Program-made: the position numbers and the translations under genes
In this document: positions 16,888 through 25,165 of the stretch, in pieces
How positions within the stretch are numbered: position 1 is the stretch's first letter
Layout: each line of letters starts with the position of its first letter
Assembly (NCBI GenBank): GCA_037447455.1
Contig: JBBIGQ010000005.1
Location: forward strand, 62,001-126,000
Length of the DNA stretch: 64,000 bases
Direction: 5' to 3'
DNA from: BPGX01 sp037447455
GTDB taxonomy: Bacteria; Bacteroidota; Bacteroidia; B-17B0; Aurantibacillaceae
The notes under the pieces: model-generated
What the model was told of the DNA's origin: nothing
What the model saw: only the letters and a program-made list of their open reading frames with translations
Database searches by the model: none

Positions 16888-17775
16888 TTACTTATAAATC
16901 TCTTTTTTAGCGGCAAGTAAGCCATTTTTTAATAATGAAGCAATAGTCATTGGTCCTACGCCGCCTGGCACAGGGGTAATGTAAGAACATTTTGGTGCTA
17001 CTTCATCAAATTTGACATCACCTACCAGTTTGTAGCCCGTTTTACTTTCCTGACTTTCTATTCGGGTAATACCTACATCAATAACAACAGCACCTTCTTT
17101 GAGCATATCTGCTGTAACGAAATGTGGACTGCCAATTGCACAAATGACAATATCGGCTTGTAAAGTATAATGCTTTAAATCTTTTGTTTTGCTATGGCAA
17201 AGTGTTACGGTGGCATTTCCAATAGGTGTATTTTTCGCCATTAAAATACTCATTGGTGAACCGACAATATGACTTCTACCGATTACTACACAATGTTTTC
17301 CGCTGGTTTCTATTTGGTAATGTTCAAGCAATTGAACAATACCATAAGGCGTGGCACTTACATAGCACGGTAAGTTCAATACCATTCTTCCTACATTAAT
17401 CGGGTGAAATCCATCAATGTCTTTGGAAGGCAAAATACTTTCAATAATATTTTGCTCATTAATATGACGAGGCAAAGGCAATTGTACAATAAATCCATCT
17501 ATATCCGGATTTTGATTTAATTTTTCTACTTCTTCCAATAGTTTTTTTTCTGTTACATATTCAGGAAGACGAATGAGAGTAGATTGAAGTCCAACATGTT
17601 CACAGGCTTTGATTTTGTTATTGACATAGGCTTCAGAAGCACCGTCGTTTCCTACAAGAATTGCCGCAATATGTGGGATTTTTTTTCCTTCCTTTTTTAA
17701 TAGTTCTACTTCTTTCTGAATAGTTTTTTGGATTTCTCTAGCTACTTTTTTTCCATCGATGATTTGATAAGCCAT
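16888..17775 (-). CDS. folD: Methylenetetrahydrofolate dehydrogenase / cyclohydrolase
   Basis: Bifunctional one-carbon enzyme that converts 5,10-methylene-THF to 10-formyl-THF using NADP. The 295-residue product has YVNNKIKACEHVGL near residues 50-63 (catalytic Lys), GFIVQLPLPRHI near 94-105, the NADP loop VIGRSHIVGSPMSILM near 163-178 and the end motif TPVPGGVGPMTIASLL. It is the last gene of the panD - UPF0104 - rfaE2 - carA - folD operon, 4 bp from carA. Its stop abuts the bidirectional terminator. Confidence 0.97.
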   Translation of the reverse strand: MAYQIIDGKKVAREIQKTIQKEVELLKKEGKKIPHIAAILVGNDGASEAYVNNKIKACEHVGLQSTLIRLPEYVTEKKLLEEVEKLNQNPDIDGFIVQLPLPRHINEQNIIESILPSKDIDGFHPINVGRMVLNLPCYVSATPYGIVQLLEHYQIETSGKHCVVIGRSHIVGSPMSILMAKNTPIGNATVTLCHSKTKDLKHYTLQADIVICAIGSPHFVTADMLKEGAVVIDVGITRIESQESKTGYKLVGDVKFDEVAPKCSYITPVPGGVGPMTIASLLKNGLLAAKKEIYK

Positions 17776-17779
17776 TGGA

Positions 17780-18889
17780 TTATTTTTTTTGCATCAATTG
17801 AATAAATTGGTCAAATAGATATTGACTATCATGCGGTCCTGGTGCAGCTTCTGGGTGGTATTGCACACTAAATGCAGGTTGATACTTAAATTGAATCCCT
17901 TCAATGGTATTATCATTGAGATTGATGTGTGAGACAATCACATCAGGGTGGTTTTTAGCATCCGTTTCTTTTATTGAAAAACCGTGATTTTGAGAAGTAA
18001 TTTCACAATGTCCTGTCAATAAATTTTTTACCGGATGGTTAAGCCCTCTGTGTCCGTGGTGCATTTTGTAAGTAGAAATACCAACAGATTGAGAAAGTAA
18101 TTGATGCCCTAAACATATTCCAAATACCGGTATATTTTTTTCAAGAAGTTGTTGAATAACTGCTACTTCTTTTTTCATGCTGGCAGGATCGCCGGGCCCA
18201 TTAGAAAGCATGATTCCATGAGGATTAAATGAAAGCACATCTTCTACAGTGGCATTGTGAGGAAATACCTTTAGAAAACAATTTCTACTGGACAAATGTC
18301 TTAGTATATTTTTCTTGGTACCATAATCTATCACACTCACTCTGAAAATAGCATTTTCACAAGGTATTTCATAAGATTCTTTTGTAGATACTTTTGAGGA
18401 TAATTCTAATCCTTCCATTTTGGGTGTTTGCAGCAAAATACCTTTTAGTTTTTCTATGTCTAAAATTTCGGAAGAGATGACCACGTTCATAGCACCTTTG
18501 TTACGAATGTGGCGAACTAATGCTCGGGTATCTACATCGCTGACGGCTACGATTTTATTTTGTATAAAAAAATCATTCAATGACGTTTGAGCGGCAGGTC
18601 GGCTGTATATTTCACTGAACTTTTTGCAAATCAATCCGGATATTTTTATGCTATTACTTTCGTTTTCATCCGGAAGAATGCCGTAGTTTCCAATATGAGC
18701 ATTGGTCATTACCACTATCTGACCAAAGTAAGAAGGATCGGTAAATACTTCCTGATAGCCGGTCATTCCGGTATTAAAACAAATTTCACCCGAAGCGGTG
18801 CCTTTGAATCCCGCAGCATATCCTTCATACACATGGCCATCCTCTAATAGAACAATGGCTTTGTTTTTTTTGTGGTATTTGAGTTGCAT
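17780..18889 (-). CDS. carA: Carbamoyl-phosphate synthase small subunit
   Basis: Glutaminase subunit supplying ammonia to CarB for pyrimidine and arginine synthesis. The 369-residue product has the N-terminal CPSase domain (LEDGHVYEGYAAG; GEICFNTGMTGYQEVFTDPSY) and a C-terminal class I amidotransferase domain with LSNGPGDP, the nucleophile in FGICLGHQLLS and the His/Glu pair in QYHPEAAPGPHDS. carB lies 27 kb away on the other strand, so the two subunits are not cotranscribed. Spacing is 4 bp to both neighbours. Confidence 0.97.
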   Translation of the reverse strand: MQLKYHKKNKAIVLLEDGHVYEGYAAGFKGTASGEICFNTGMTGYQEVFTDPSYFGQIVVMTNAHIGNYGILPDENESNSIKISGLICKKFSEIYSRPAAQTSLNDFFIQNKIVAVSDVDTRALVRHIRNKGAMNVVISSEILDIEKLKGILLQTPKMEGLELSSKVSTKESYEIPCENAIFRVSVIDYGTKKNILRHLSSRNCFLKVFPHNATVEDVLSFNPHGIMLSNGPGDPASMKKEVAVIQQLLEKNIPVFGICLGHQLLSQSVGISTYKMHHGHRGLNHPVKNLLTGHCEITSQNHGFSIKETDAKNHPDVIVSHINLNDNTIEGIQFKYQPAFSVQYHPEAAPGPHDSQYLFDQFIQLMQKK

Positions 18890-18893
18890 GGTA

Positions 18894-19394
18894 TTATTTT
18901 ATTTGTTTTAAATGATTGAGTATACTTGTTGTGGAGAAGCCTTCTAATAAGGGGACTATTTCAACCTTACCGCCATAAGATAATACAACATCGGCACCTA
19001 CAATTTTATTGAGGGTATAATCTCCGCCTTTTACTAAAACATTTGGACGTGTTTTTTGTATTAAATGAAGGGGGGTGGGTTCATCAAACAGACATACGTA
19101 ATCTACACAAAGCAAGGACGCTAATACTTCTGCTCTTTTTCTTTCAGGATGAATGGGTCTTTCCTGCCCCTTATTTAAAGTTTTGACAGATGTATCTGAA
19201 TTTAATCCAACGATTAAAATATCGCCTAAACTTCTTGCTCGATTTAAGTAATATACATGACCCGGATGCAATATATCAAAGCATCCATTTGTAAACACAA
19301 TGGTTTTCTTAAAAAAATGATGCGTGTAGGCAATGCGTTCTAATTCTGTATCCGATACAATTTTTTTTGAAATCAACTCATTAAAATTTGTCAT
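18894..19394 (-). CDS. rfaE2: D-glycero-beta-D-manno-heptose 1-phosphate adenylyltransferase
   Basis: Nucleotidyltransferase that forms ADP-heptose for the LPS inner core. The 166-residue product is a stand-alone adenylyltransferase domain of HldE: TNGCFDILHPGH at residues 35-46 contains the HxGH motif, and GGDYTLNKIVGAD and GFSTTSIL near the C-terminus are typical of the family. The kinase half is absent and would be a separate gene. Its first 14 bp overlap the end of the upstream UPF0104 gene. Confidence 0.9.
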   Translation of the reverse strand: MTNFNELISKKIVSDTELERIAYTHHFFKKTIVFTNGCFDILHPGHVYYLNRARSLGDILIVGLNSDTSVKTLNKGQERPIHPERKRAEVLASLLCVDYVCLFDEPTPLHLIQKTRPNVLVKGGDYTLNKIVGADVVLSYGGKVEIVPLLEGFSTTSILNHLKQIK

Positions 19395-20397
19395 TGTTTT
19401 CTGTTTTAATAGTGTGATAAATGGGTAAAAAAATAAATGCCAACATGCTTACCAGTACGACTAATAAAAATTGCGTCCCCCATATTATCCAGGGGAATGC
19501 AACAGCAGAAGCATTATCTGTTTGATAAAATAAAAGCAATTCTGTAATTAAAAAGTGATAAGCCCCTATACCGCCCGGTGTTATAATGACGCCAATTGTT
19601 CCAAATAAAAAAAGCACCATTATTTTTAGAAACCCAATGTGTTCGGTGGATGGCATAGAAAGAGCACAAAAATACATTGAAAGAAAGTACAGAATCCAGA
19701 TAAGCAAGCTATTCCACCAAAATGCAAAGGGGTGTGGAATTTTATGAATGCTCAGAAGCGGTGTTATTAAATTTCTAATAACTTGAATAACTTTGTCAAA
19801 TAAAGGAGTTTCAGAAGTACTTTTTTTTCTTTTCATCAAGATAAAAAAAACAAAAACGAAAAATAGAATAATGAGTAATAAATAAAATACATTTTGGCCG
19901 GAAAATTTTTCGGATAAAGGAATTAGAATGTATTTGTTTAGCAAGGTTTGTAAATCCTGAAATTGGAATAGGATAACAAAAATAAAGATTGTAAACAGCA
20001 AAAGTAAGTCCACCACTCTTTCGGCTATCACGGTTCCTAAAGCAATGTCTATTGGGATTTTATTGTATTTGGATGCTATTGCACAACGGGAAATTTCTCC
20101 CATTCTTGGTAAGCCATAATTGGCTAAGTATCCAATGAAAACAGAAGAAGTGGAAGTAAAAAGATCCGTTTTTAATTGATAATTTTCGAGCAAAAAATTC
20201 CAACGGTATGCTCTTACCAAATGACTGAAAAAACTTACTAGTAAGGATACTAATATCCAGATTTTATTGGTATTTTGAAATGCTTTGTACAATTCTTCTT
20301 TTGAAACTTGAGTTCTTTGAATAGATAAATATATGAGCGCTCCCCCAATTGCAAGTAATATAATGTATTGTATAATTTTTTTTACCGACGATTGCAC
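19381..20397 (-). CDS. Lysylphosphatidylglycerol synthase TM-region / UPF0104 family membrane protein
   Basis: A 338-residue polytopic inner-membrane protein with about eight hydrophobic segments. Family marks include LVSFFSHLVRAYRWNFLL near residues 55-72, GYLANYGLPRMGEISRCAIAS near 89-109 and GGIGAYHFLITELLL in the last third. The family is related to the flippase-like region of MprF and to AglD. The substrate is unknown. Its end overlaps rfaE2 by 14 bp, which may mean a role in envelope synthesis; that is inference from context. Confidence 0.8.
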   Translation of the reverse strand: MQSSVKKIIQYIILLAIGGALIYLSIQRTQVSKEELYKAFQNTNKIWILVSLLVSFFSHLVRAYRWNFLLENYQLKTDLFTSTSSVFIGYLANYGLPRMGEISRCAIASKYNKIPIDIALGTVIAERVVDLLLLFTIFIFVILFQFQDLQTLLNKYILIPLSEKFSGQNVFYLLLIILFFVFVFFILMKRKKSTSETPLFDKVIQVIRNLITPLLSIHKIPHPFAFWWNSLLIWILYFLSMYFCALSMPSTEHIGFLKIMVLFLFGTIGVIITPGGIGAYHFLITELLLFYQTDNASAVAFPWIIWGTQFLLVVLVSMLAFIFLPIYHTIKTENNDKF

Positions 20398-20403
20398 AAT
20401 TAT

Positions 20404-20757
20404 TTACTTCAATAATTTGTTGGTTTTAGTGTCCGGGAAAATAATTTTAGGACGAAATTTTTTAGCTTCTTCTTTGTCCATCCATGTGTACGAGATAATG
20501 ATAACAACATCTCCTACATTAAATTTTAAAGCAGCCGGACCGTTCATACAAATAATTCCACTCCCTCTTTCACCTTTAATTACATAAGTAACTATTCGCT
20601 CACCATTACGTTTATTAAGCACGTGTACCTGTTCGTTTTCAATTAAATCAGTCGCTTCCATCAATTCTTCATCAATGGTAATACTTCCGATATAATCCAG
20701 TTCTGCCTGTGTTACTGTTACACAATGTATTTTAGATTTCATGACACCTATGAGCAT
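20404..20757 (-). CDS. panD: Aspartate 1-decarboxylase
   Basis: Pyruvoyl enzyme making beta-alanine for pantothenate and CoA. The 117-residue product has the self-cleavage site Gly24-Ser25 inside DYIGSITID; Ser25 becomes the pyruvoyl group. Lys9 and His11 match conserved positions of the N-terminal strand, and KGERGSGIICMNGPAA near residues 60-76 is the conserved central loop. I keep the first ATG (MLIGVMKSKIH), which fits the length of homologues. First gene of the operon that ends with folD, 6 bp before the UPF0104 gene. Between it and nusB lie 206 bp without a gene. Confidence 0.95.
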   Translation of the reverse strand: MLIGVMKSKIHCVTVTQAELDYIGSITIDEELMEATDLIENEQVHVLNKRNGERIVTYVIKGERGSGIICMNGPAALKFNVGDVVIIISYTWMDKEEAKKFRPKIIFPDTKTNKLLK

Positions 20758-20963
20758 AGTAAAAAAATGACCCGTGTAAAATTGTAGAAAAATATGGGAT
20801 TGTGCAAATGTTTAAACGTTGACAAGTAAGGGCAGTTTAAATTGAACCTACAATGATTATGTAAAAAATCATTATCATTTACGAAATGGTGAATGGCTTT
20901 AGGGTTATTATTGGAGGTTTAAAGTATAGGGTAGGGGACTGGCGGTATTAACCATCATTGGGC

Positions 20964-21884
20964 TCATGGCGTTTTATGAAGCATGCCCTTTTCTCTTAGA
21001 GCTTTGATAAGTCCAACTAAAATGCCATTGATAAATACATAGCTTTGAGAGGTGCTGTATTCTTTTGATATTTCAATATACTCATCCACACTTGTTTTTA
21101 AGGGGATTTCCGGAAAGTAAATTAATTCAACTAAACACATTTTTAATAATAATAAATCAGAATAATTAATCCGCTCCAAATCCCAGTTTTCGGAATATTT
21201 CTGAATATAGGTGTCAAATACTTTAAAGTTTTGGGCGGTATAATGCATGATATCTTCTACAAACTTTTTGTCTACTTTTTCATCTTTATACAATGAAAAT
21301 ATTTCAAGTTTTTTTTGTTTTTCAAATTCTTCTATGTTTTTAAGGATAAAGTTCAATGATATGTACAAATCTTCTTGAGCAAATTGACTTTCTTCATCAA
21401 AAAAATTTTCTACTAATTCATTATGGTACAAATAATCCGTAACAAATTCTTCTAAAAACAGAAGTGCTATTTTTTCAGAGTGCTTTGATTCAGAATAGTT
21501 TTTAAACATTTCAGATTTTCGGAAATTTTTGTAAACCGCATGCACCCAATCTTTGTCTTTCCCAAAATTGACTTTGTGTGCTGTTAATTTTTGATAGAAT
21601 AATTGGTTTTCTTTCAGTGCAAGTAAAAAAGGGTTTATTGAAAAAAACGGGATAAACTCCACATTAGCTTTTATCAATTTATTTTTATGTTTTTCTTTAT
21701 CGTTTAATTCTAAAATACGCATTTCATCTAATAAGGATAGCATGAGTAAATAAAAATAATAGGTTTTGTCTAAACTTTTTAAACTCTGTTGCTTAAAGTA
21801 TTCTATGGATGGATATGGTTCTTGTTTAAAGTAAGAAAAAAGATACTGAAAAGCACGAATACGTAAGGAACGGCGGGAAATCAT
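20964..21884 (-). CDS. nusB: Transcription antitermination protein NusB, long Bacteroidota form
   Basis: RNA-binding antitermination factor that acts with NusE (S10) on rRNA operons. The ATG at 21884 gives 306 residues starting MISRRSLRIRAFQYLFSYF, the NusB N-terminal helix; the frame is open to 21917, but the extra 11 residues lack support. The canonical NusB fold is about 140 residues. Here the last part (WDLERINYSDLLLLKMCLVELIYFPEIPLKTSVDEYIEISKEYST) is clearly NusB, and the middle roughly 160 residues are an insertion seen in Bacteroidota. Likely cotranscribed with the two upstream genes. Confidence 0.92.
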   Translation of the reverse strand: MISRRSLRIRAFQYLFSYFKQEPYPSIEYFKQQSLKSLDKTYYFYLLMLSLLDEMRILELNDKEKHKNKLIKANVEFIPFFSINPFLLALKENQLFYQKLTAHKVNFGKDKDWVHAVYKNFRKSEMFKNYSESKHSEKIALLFLEEFVTDYLYHNELVENFFDEESQFAQEDLYISLNFILKNIEEFEKQKKLEIFSLYKDEKVDKKFVEDIMHYTAQNFKVFDTYIQKYSENWDLERINYSDLLLLKMCLVELIYFPEIPLKTSVDEYIEISKEYSTSQSYVFINGILVGLIKALREKGMLHKTP

Positions 21885-21925
21885 GGAGCACTTAATTAAA
21901 GGGCTGCAAGTATACATTTATTTAC

Positions 21926-23308
21926 TTAAAGATGAAAAGAAATTGTATCATCACCGGTTTTATAGAGCATGTATTGAAAGAAGAATTGAAACATTTCATC
22001 GGTTGTTTTCATAGAATGAAATCCATCGCCTTCCTTCACTTCTTTGGGCGGATAGTGAGGGTTGTATGGATTGGCTGTGGTGTTGTTGTATGTGCCTATT
22101 GCCACAATTACAGAACCTTTTGGGATAATAACCGGTTTTTTGAATATGTAATAATATTGCCAGTTAAAGTTCCATTTAGGGATACGAATAAGTGGGATGG
22201 TATCCTGTGTTGCTGTTATGGCAAATGCCAGAAACGATTGTCCTAATAAATGCATGTGTGGATTTACAGCTAATACACTAATATCTGCCGGTATTAGTAA
22301 ACTGGTGGTAAATGTTTTAATAGTATGAGGAGGAATTACAAGTGGGGGTTGAATTTTAGACATGCCATGTGTTCCCATTTGCCCTTCATATACAGGTCTT
22401 TCGGGGCGTTTGGCTGCAAAATAAACTTTTAAATAACTACTGTCATAACACGCCCGATGTGTGGGACCATAATGTATATCGTTCAGAAAAAAAACACCTT
22501 TTTTAGGTAAATAAAAACCACCAATGTTTTCTTTGAAGTACAAAGGTAAAAAGCCGGGCAAATAATACACTGTATTGGGAATCAAAACAGGCAGCAGGGA
22601 AGATGGCTTGTTATCTTTTGCGTCTTTGTAGGTTAATCCCATTTTTGTGTATGCCTCCAAAAAATTATCAATAGGTTCTTCCACATGAGTCAGTCCACGA
22701 AAATAATCAAATTTTCTTTTTTCATCGTATTTGAGAAGATGTCCGTTAACGTGATGGACTAGTTTCTTTTGATGCGGAACAAATTCAACATATTGTACAA
22801 AAGTATCTTTGTCTAATTGGTAGGGCATTTTTACTACAAAAAAATGATCTACGCCGTTACCATTCAGGTAGATAGCTTGTTGTAAGGGAATTATCAAATC
22901 GGGTTTTCTGAAAGGCGGCTTATTCTTTGTGTAGGTGAAATGAATCCTGCTGCTGTCTTCATCAATTGGGCAGCCAAGTTGAATCCATCTTAGTAGTTTG
23001 TCTTTTTCAATTGTGCTCAATATCAACTCATTGGCAAATCGGGAGTAGGTCGTGTCTGCTGGCCAGGGTGGCATTATTCCTGATTCAATACTAAACCGAA
23101 TTTTATTAGCGTGTTGTTTAATATCCTGATAAGTAATTAAGCTAAAAGGTCCTGCCCCTGTTGGTTGATGACAAATGGCGCATTTCTGATGAATCACTGT
23201 TGCTACTTCTCGAAAGGTGATTGTGTTTGTGTTTTCTGATTGACAAGCTGTCAATGATAAACCTGCAATGCAAAAGAAAAATACATTTTTGTATAAATTA
23301 AAACCCAT
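21926..23308 (-). CDS. Lipoprotein with c-type cytochrome motif and copper monooxygenase-like region
   Basis: A 460-residue envelope protein. It has a lipoprotein signal peptide with lipobox LTAC (Cys22) and, just after it, one haem c site CAICH at residues 43-47, with GAGPFSLITYQDIKQHA and a MPPWPAD motif behind it, as in small cytochrome c domains. The C-terminal two thirds resemble the copper type II, ascorbate-dependent monooxygenase (PHM) fold: a His-His pair in VHHVNGHLL and a HxH site in NPHMHLLGQS. The first part is firm; the monooxygenase assignment is from motifs only and the substrate is unknown. It overlaps the DUF420 gene by 11 bp and precedes nusB by 41 bp. Confidence 0.75.
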   Translation of the reverse strand: MGFNLYKNVFFFCIAGLSLTACQSENTNTITFREVATVIHQKCAICHQPTGAGPFSLITYQDIKQHANKIRFSIESGIMPPWPADTTYSRFANELILSTIEKDKLLRWIQLGCPIDEDSSRIHFTYTKNKPPFRKPDLIIPLQQAIYLNGNGVDHFFVVKMPYQLDKDTFVQYVEFVPHQKKLVHHVNGHLLKYDEKRKFDYFRGLTHVEEPIDNFLEAYTKMGLTYKDAKDNKPSSLLPVLIPNTVYYLPGFLPLYFKENIGGFYLPKKGVFFLNDIHYGPTHRACYDSSYLKVYFAAKRPERPVYEGQMGTHGMSKIQPPLVIPPHTIKTFTTSLLIPADISVLAVNPHMHLLGQSFLAFAITATQDTIPLIRIPKWNFNWQYYYIFKKPVIIPKGSVIVAIGTYNNTTANPYNPHYPPKEVKEGDGFHSMKTTDEMFQFFFQYMLYKTGDDTISFHL

Positions 23309-23873
23309 AGTAAGGTCTCAAAAATACATAAACAATTGGTCCGGTAAAACATACATATAACCATAATGGATAAGCCCATCGAACAATTTTCCGATGCTTA
23401 TCTATCTTTTTATTCAGTCCAAAATAAAACGCCATCAAAACGAGTGGGAAGGTAACAGCCGCCAATATAATATGCGTCAGAAGTATAAACAGATACATTT
23501 TTCTTGAAACACGCACTCTCTCTAATTCCTGTGCTTCTAAAATTCCATTATGATTGGCATCACCGTATAGGGTTTCCGGTAAGAAATAATGCGCTATCAC
23601 ATACGAAATTAAAAACAAAGCACTTAAAAAAAAGGCCCATAAATTTAGTTTCTTATGCCAATGGATATTTTTTCGTTTTATGGAGAAAAGCGAAAATAAG
23701 AGTAATAGGAAGGACATACTATTCAGAATAGCATTTAAAGCCGGTAAATAGTAAACAAAAGAAGGTATATGGAGCGGTGGCTCAATTATCTTCCGATTGA
23801 GAATAAGTACTACCGCTAACACTATTGTACTTAACAGGGCTACTATAAATTTGATACTTTTTTCTGAAATCAT
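23298..23873 (-). CDS. DUF420 membrane protein
   Basis: A 191-residue inner-membrane protein with five or so hydrophobic segments. I recognise DUF420 (YozB family), often found with cytochrome oxidase and SCO genes. Family marks are PALNAILNSMSFLLL near residues 44-58, HKKLNLWAFFLSALFLISYVIAHY near 73-96 and HIILAAVTFPLVLMAFYFGL near 137-156. A loop between helices holds DANHNGILEAQE, an EF-hand-like sequence. Its end overlaps the following cytochrome gene by 11 bp, pointing to a shared respiratory or copper-related role, as inference. Confidence 0.85.
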   Translation of the reverse strand: MISEKSIKFIVALLSTIVLAVVLILNRKIIEPPLHIPSFVYYLPALNAILNSMSFLLLLFSLFSIKRKNIHWHKKLNLWAFFLSALFLISYVIAHYFLPETLYGDANHNGILEAQELERVRVSRKMYLFILLTHIILAAVTFPLVLMAFYFGLNKKIDKHRKIVRWAYPLWLYVCFTGPIVYVFLRPYYGF

Positions 23874-23931
23874 AAATTGGAGTATGGATTTATCACATTA
23901 TCTTATTTCAGGTTTTCTGAATAAAATCGGA

Positions 23932-23939
23932 CAAATGTA
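23932..23939 (-). promoter_or_regulatory. Candidate -7 element for the DUF420 - nusB transcript
   Basis: Reads TACATTTG on the minus strand, an exact TAnnTTTG match, 59 bp upstream of the DUF420 start in the gap behind mscS. A TTG at the right spacing is not evident. Confidence 0.4.
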
Positions 23940-24044
23940 TGTATTTGTTTTTTATGCCGCTATTATCTTTTAAAACGAAATTATGCTTTACAAATGTTCT
24001 GTTTTCAAGCCTTCAATCTCTTTGAAGGAATCGGTTTAATTATT

Positions 24045-25088
24045 TTACGGTTCATTTTCTTTTTGAATATGAAGTACTCTTTGCGGAAAAGGAATTTCTA
24101 TACCTTTTTCTTTGAATGTACTGTGAATCAATTTTATAGATTTATGTGCCAAGACAAACTGGTATTCATAATTTTCGCAGGCCAGTATGAGTCGAAACTG
24201 GATAGCACTGTCTCCAAAAGCATAAAAACGAACGACCGGTTCAAAATCTTTAATACCACCATCATTTTCCAATAGAATTTTTTTTCCTATATCTATTAAA
24301 ACTTTCTCTACTTGGTCCAGGTCTGAATCATAGGACACACTTCCTTCTACTCTAAACAACAATTTTCTTTCAGGCAAGTGCATATTGACAATCATTGATT
24401 GGGAAAATTTTGTATTGGGTACTACGATTACATTCCCCTGCGGGGTTTCTACCAGAGTATTTCGCCATGTAATATCTTTAATAACACCTTCATTGGCACT
24501 GTCAATTCTGATAAAATCGCCCGGTCTCACTTGTTTTGAAACCAATATCTGAATACCTGCAAAAAAATTACTTAAAGTATCCTGTAAAGCCAGAGCAACA
24601 GCCAATCCTCCAACTCCAAGGGTAGTGATAATTGGGGTGATAGAAATACCTAAATATTGCAGAATAATCATTATACCAATACTAAATACTACTATTTTAA
24701 TGATGTTGGTAAAAACAGACACAGAACCCGCTAAACCAGATACTTTGGAAGTATAATGTTTTGTCAGTTCCACTAATAGCCGTGCTATAAAAAGTGTAAA
24801 TGAAAAAATAATGAGGCACCAGAATAATTTGATTAAAATACCATGTGCCTGTGGTCTAATCGGAAATTGATGTAAAGAAATATAAATACCTCCTGCCCCG
24901 AACCAGAATATAATCAAATGATGAAAGGAATGCACCAAAATATCATCAATTACAGATTCTGTTTTATAGGCAAGTGATTTTAATCTATTTAAAGCAAACT
25001 TCTCTGCAAACCAACCTGCTATAAAAGCAATTAAAATGATGGCAGATGGAATTAAATATACTTTGACATCTTCAGATAAACTTCCCAT
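24045..25088 (-). CDS. Mechanosensitive ion channel, MscS family
   Basis: Small-conductance mechanosensitive channel that releases solutes on hypo-osmotic shock. The 347-residue product has about four N-terminal membrane segments, then the pore-lining TM3 region GLAVALALQDTLSNFFAGIQIL near residues 158-180, and the beta domain QVRPGDFIRID followed by GVIKDITWRNTLVETPQGNVIVVPNTKF, the MscS signature. The C-terminal roughly 100 residues form the cytoplasmic cage. An open frame on the plus strand over its 3' end (23994-24275) is a shadow. Confidence 0.93.
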   Translation of the reverse strand: MGSLSEDVKVYLIPSAIILIAFIAGWFAEKFALNRLKSLAYKTESVIDDILVHSFHHLIIFWFGAGGIYISLHQFPIRPQAHGILIKLFWCLIIFSFTLFIARLLVELTKHYTSKVSGLAGSVSVFTNIIKIVVFSIGIMIILQYLGISITPIITTLGVGGLAVALALQDTLSNFFAGIQILVSKQVRPGDFIRIDSANEGVIKDITWRNTLVETPQGNVIVVPNTKFSQSMIVNMHLPERKLLFRVEGSVSYDSDLDQVEKVLIDIGKKILLENDGGIKDFEPVVRFYAFGDSAIQFRLILACENYEYQFVLAHKSIKLIHSTFKEKGIEIPFPQRVLHIQKENEP

Positions 25089-25165
25089 ACTTGAATTTCA
25101 TTTTATTAAAAACTACAATTAAACAAACTATAATCTCTCTTTCCTTCGGGAAACATATAGCCAGA

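Noticed and set aside
20758..20963. Possible small gene or riboswitch between nusB and panD
   Set aside because: No open frame with a plausible start; only a weak 7-bp hairpin (AATGATT/AATCATT) and no conserved riboswitch-like core.
23994..24275. Plus-strand open frame at the 3' end of mscS
   Set aside because: Overlaps the MscS C-terminal coding region on the other strand; composition fits a shadow frame.
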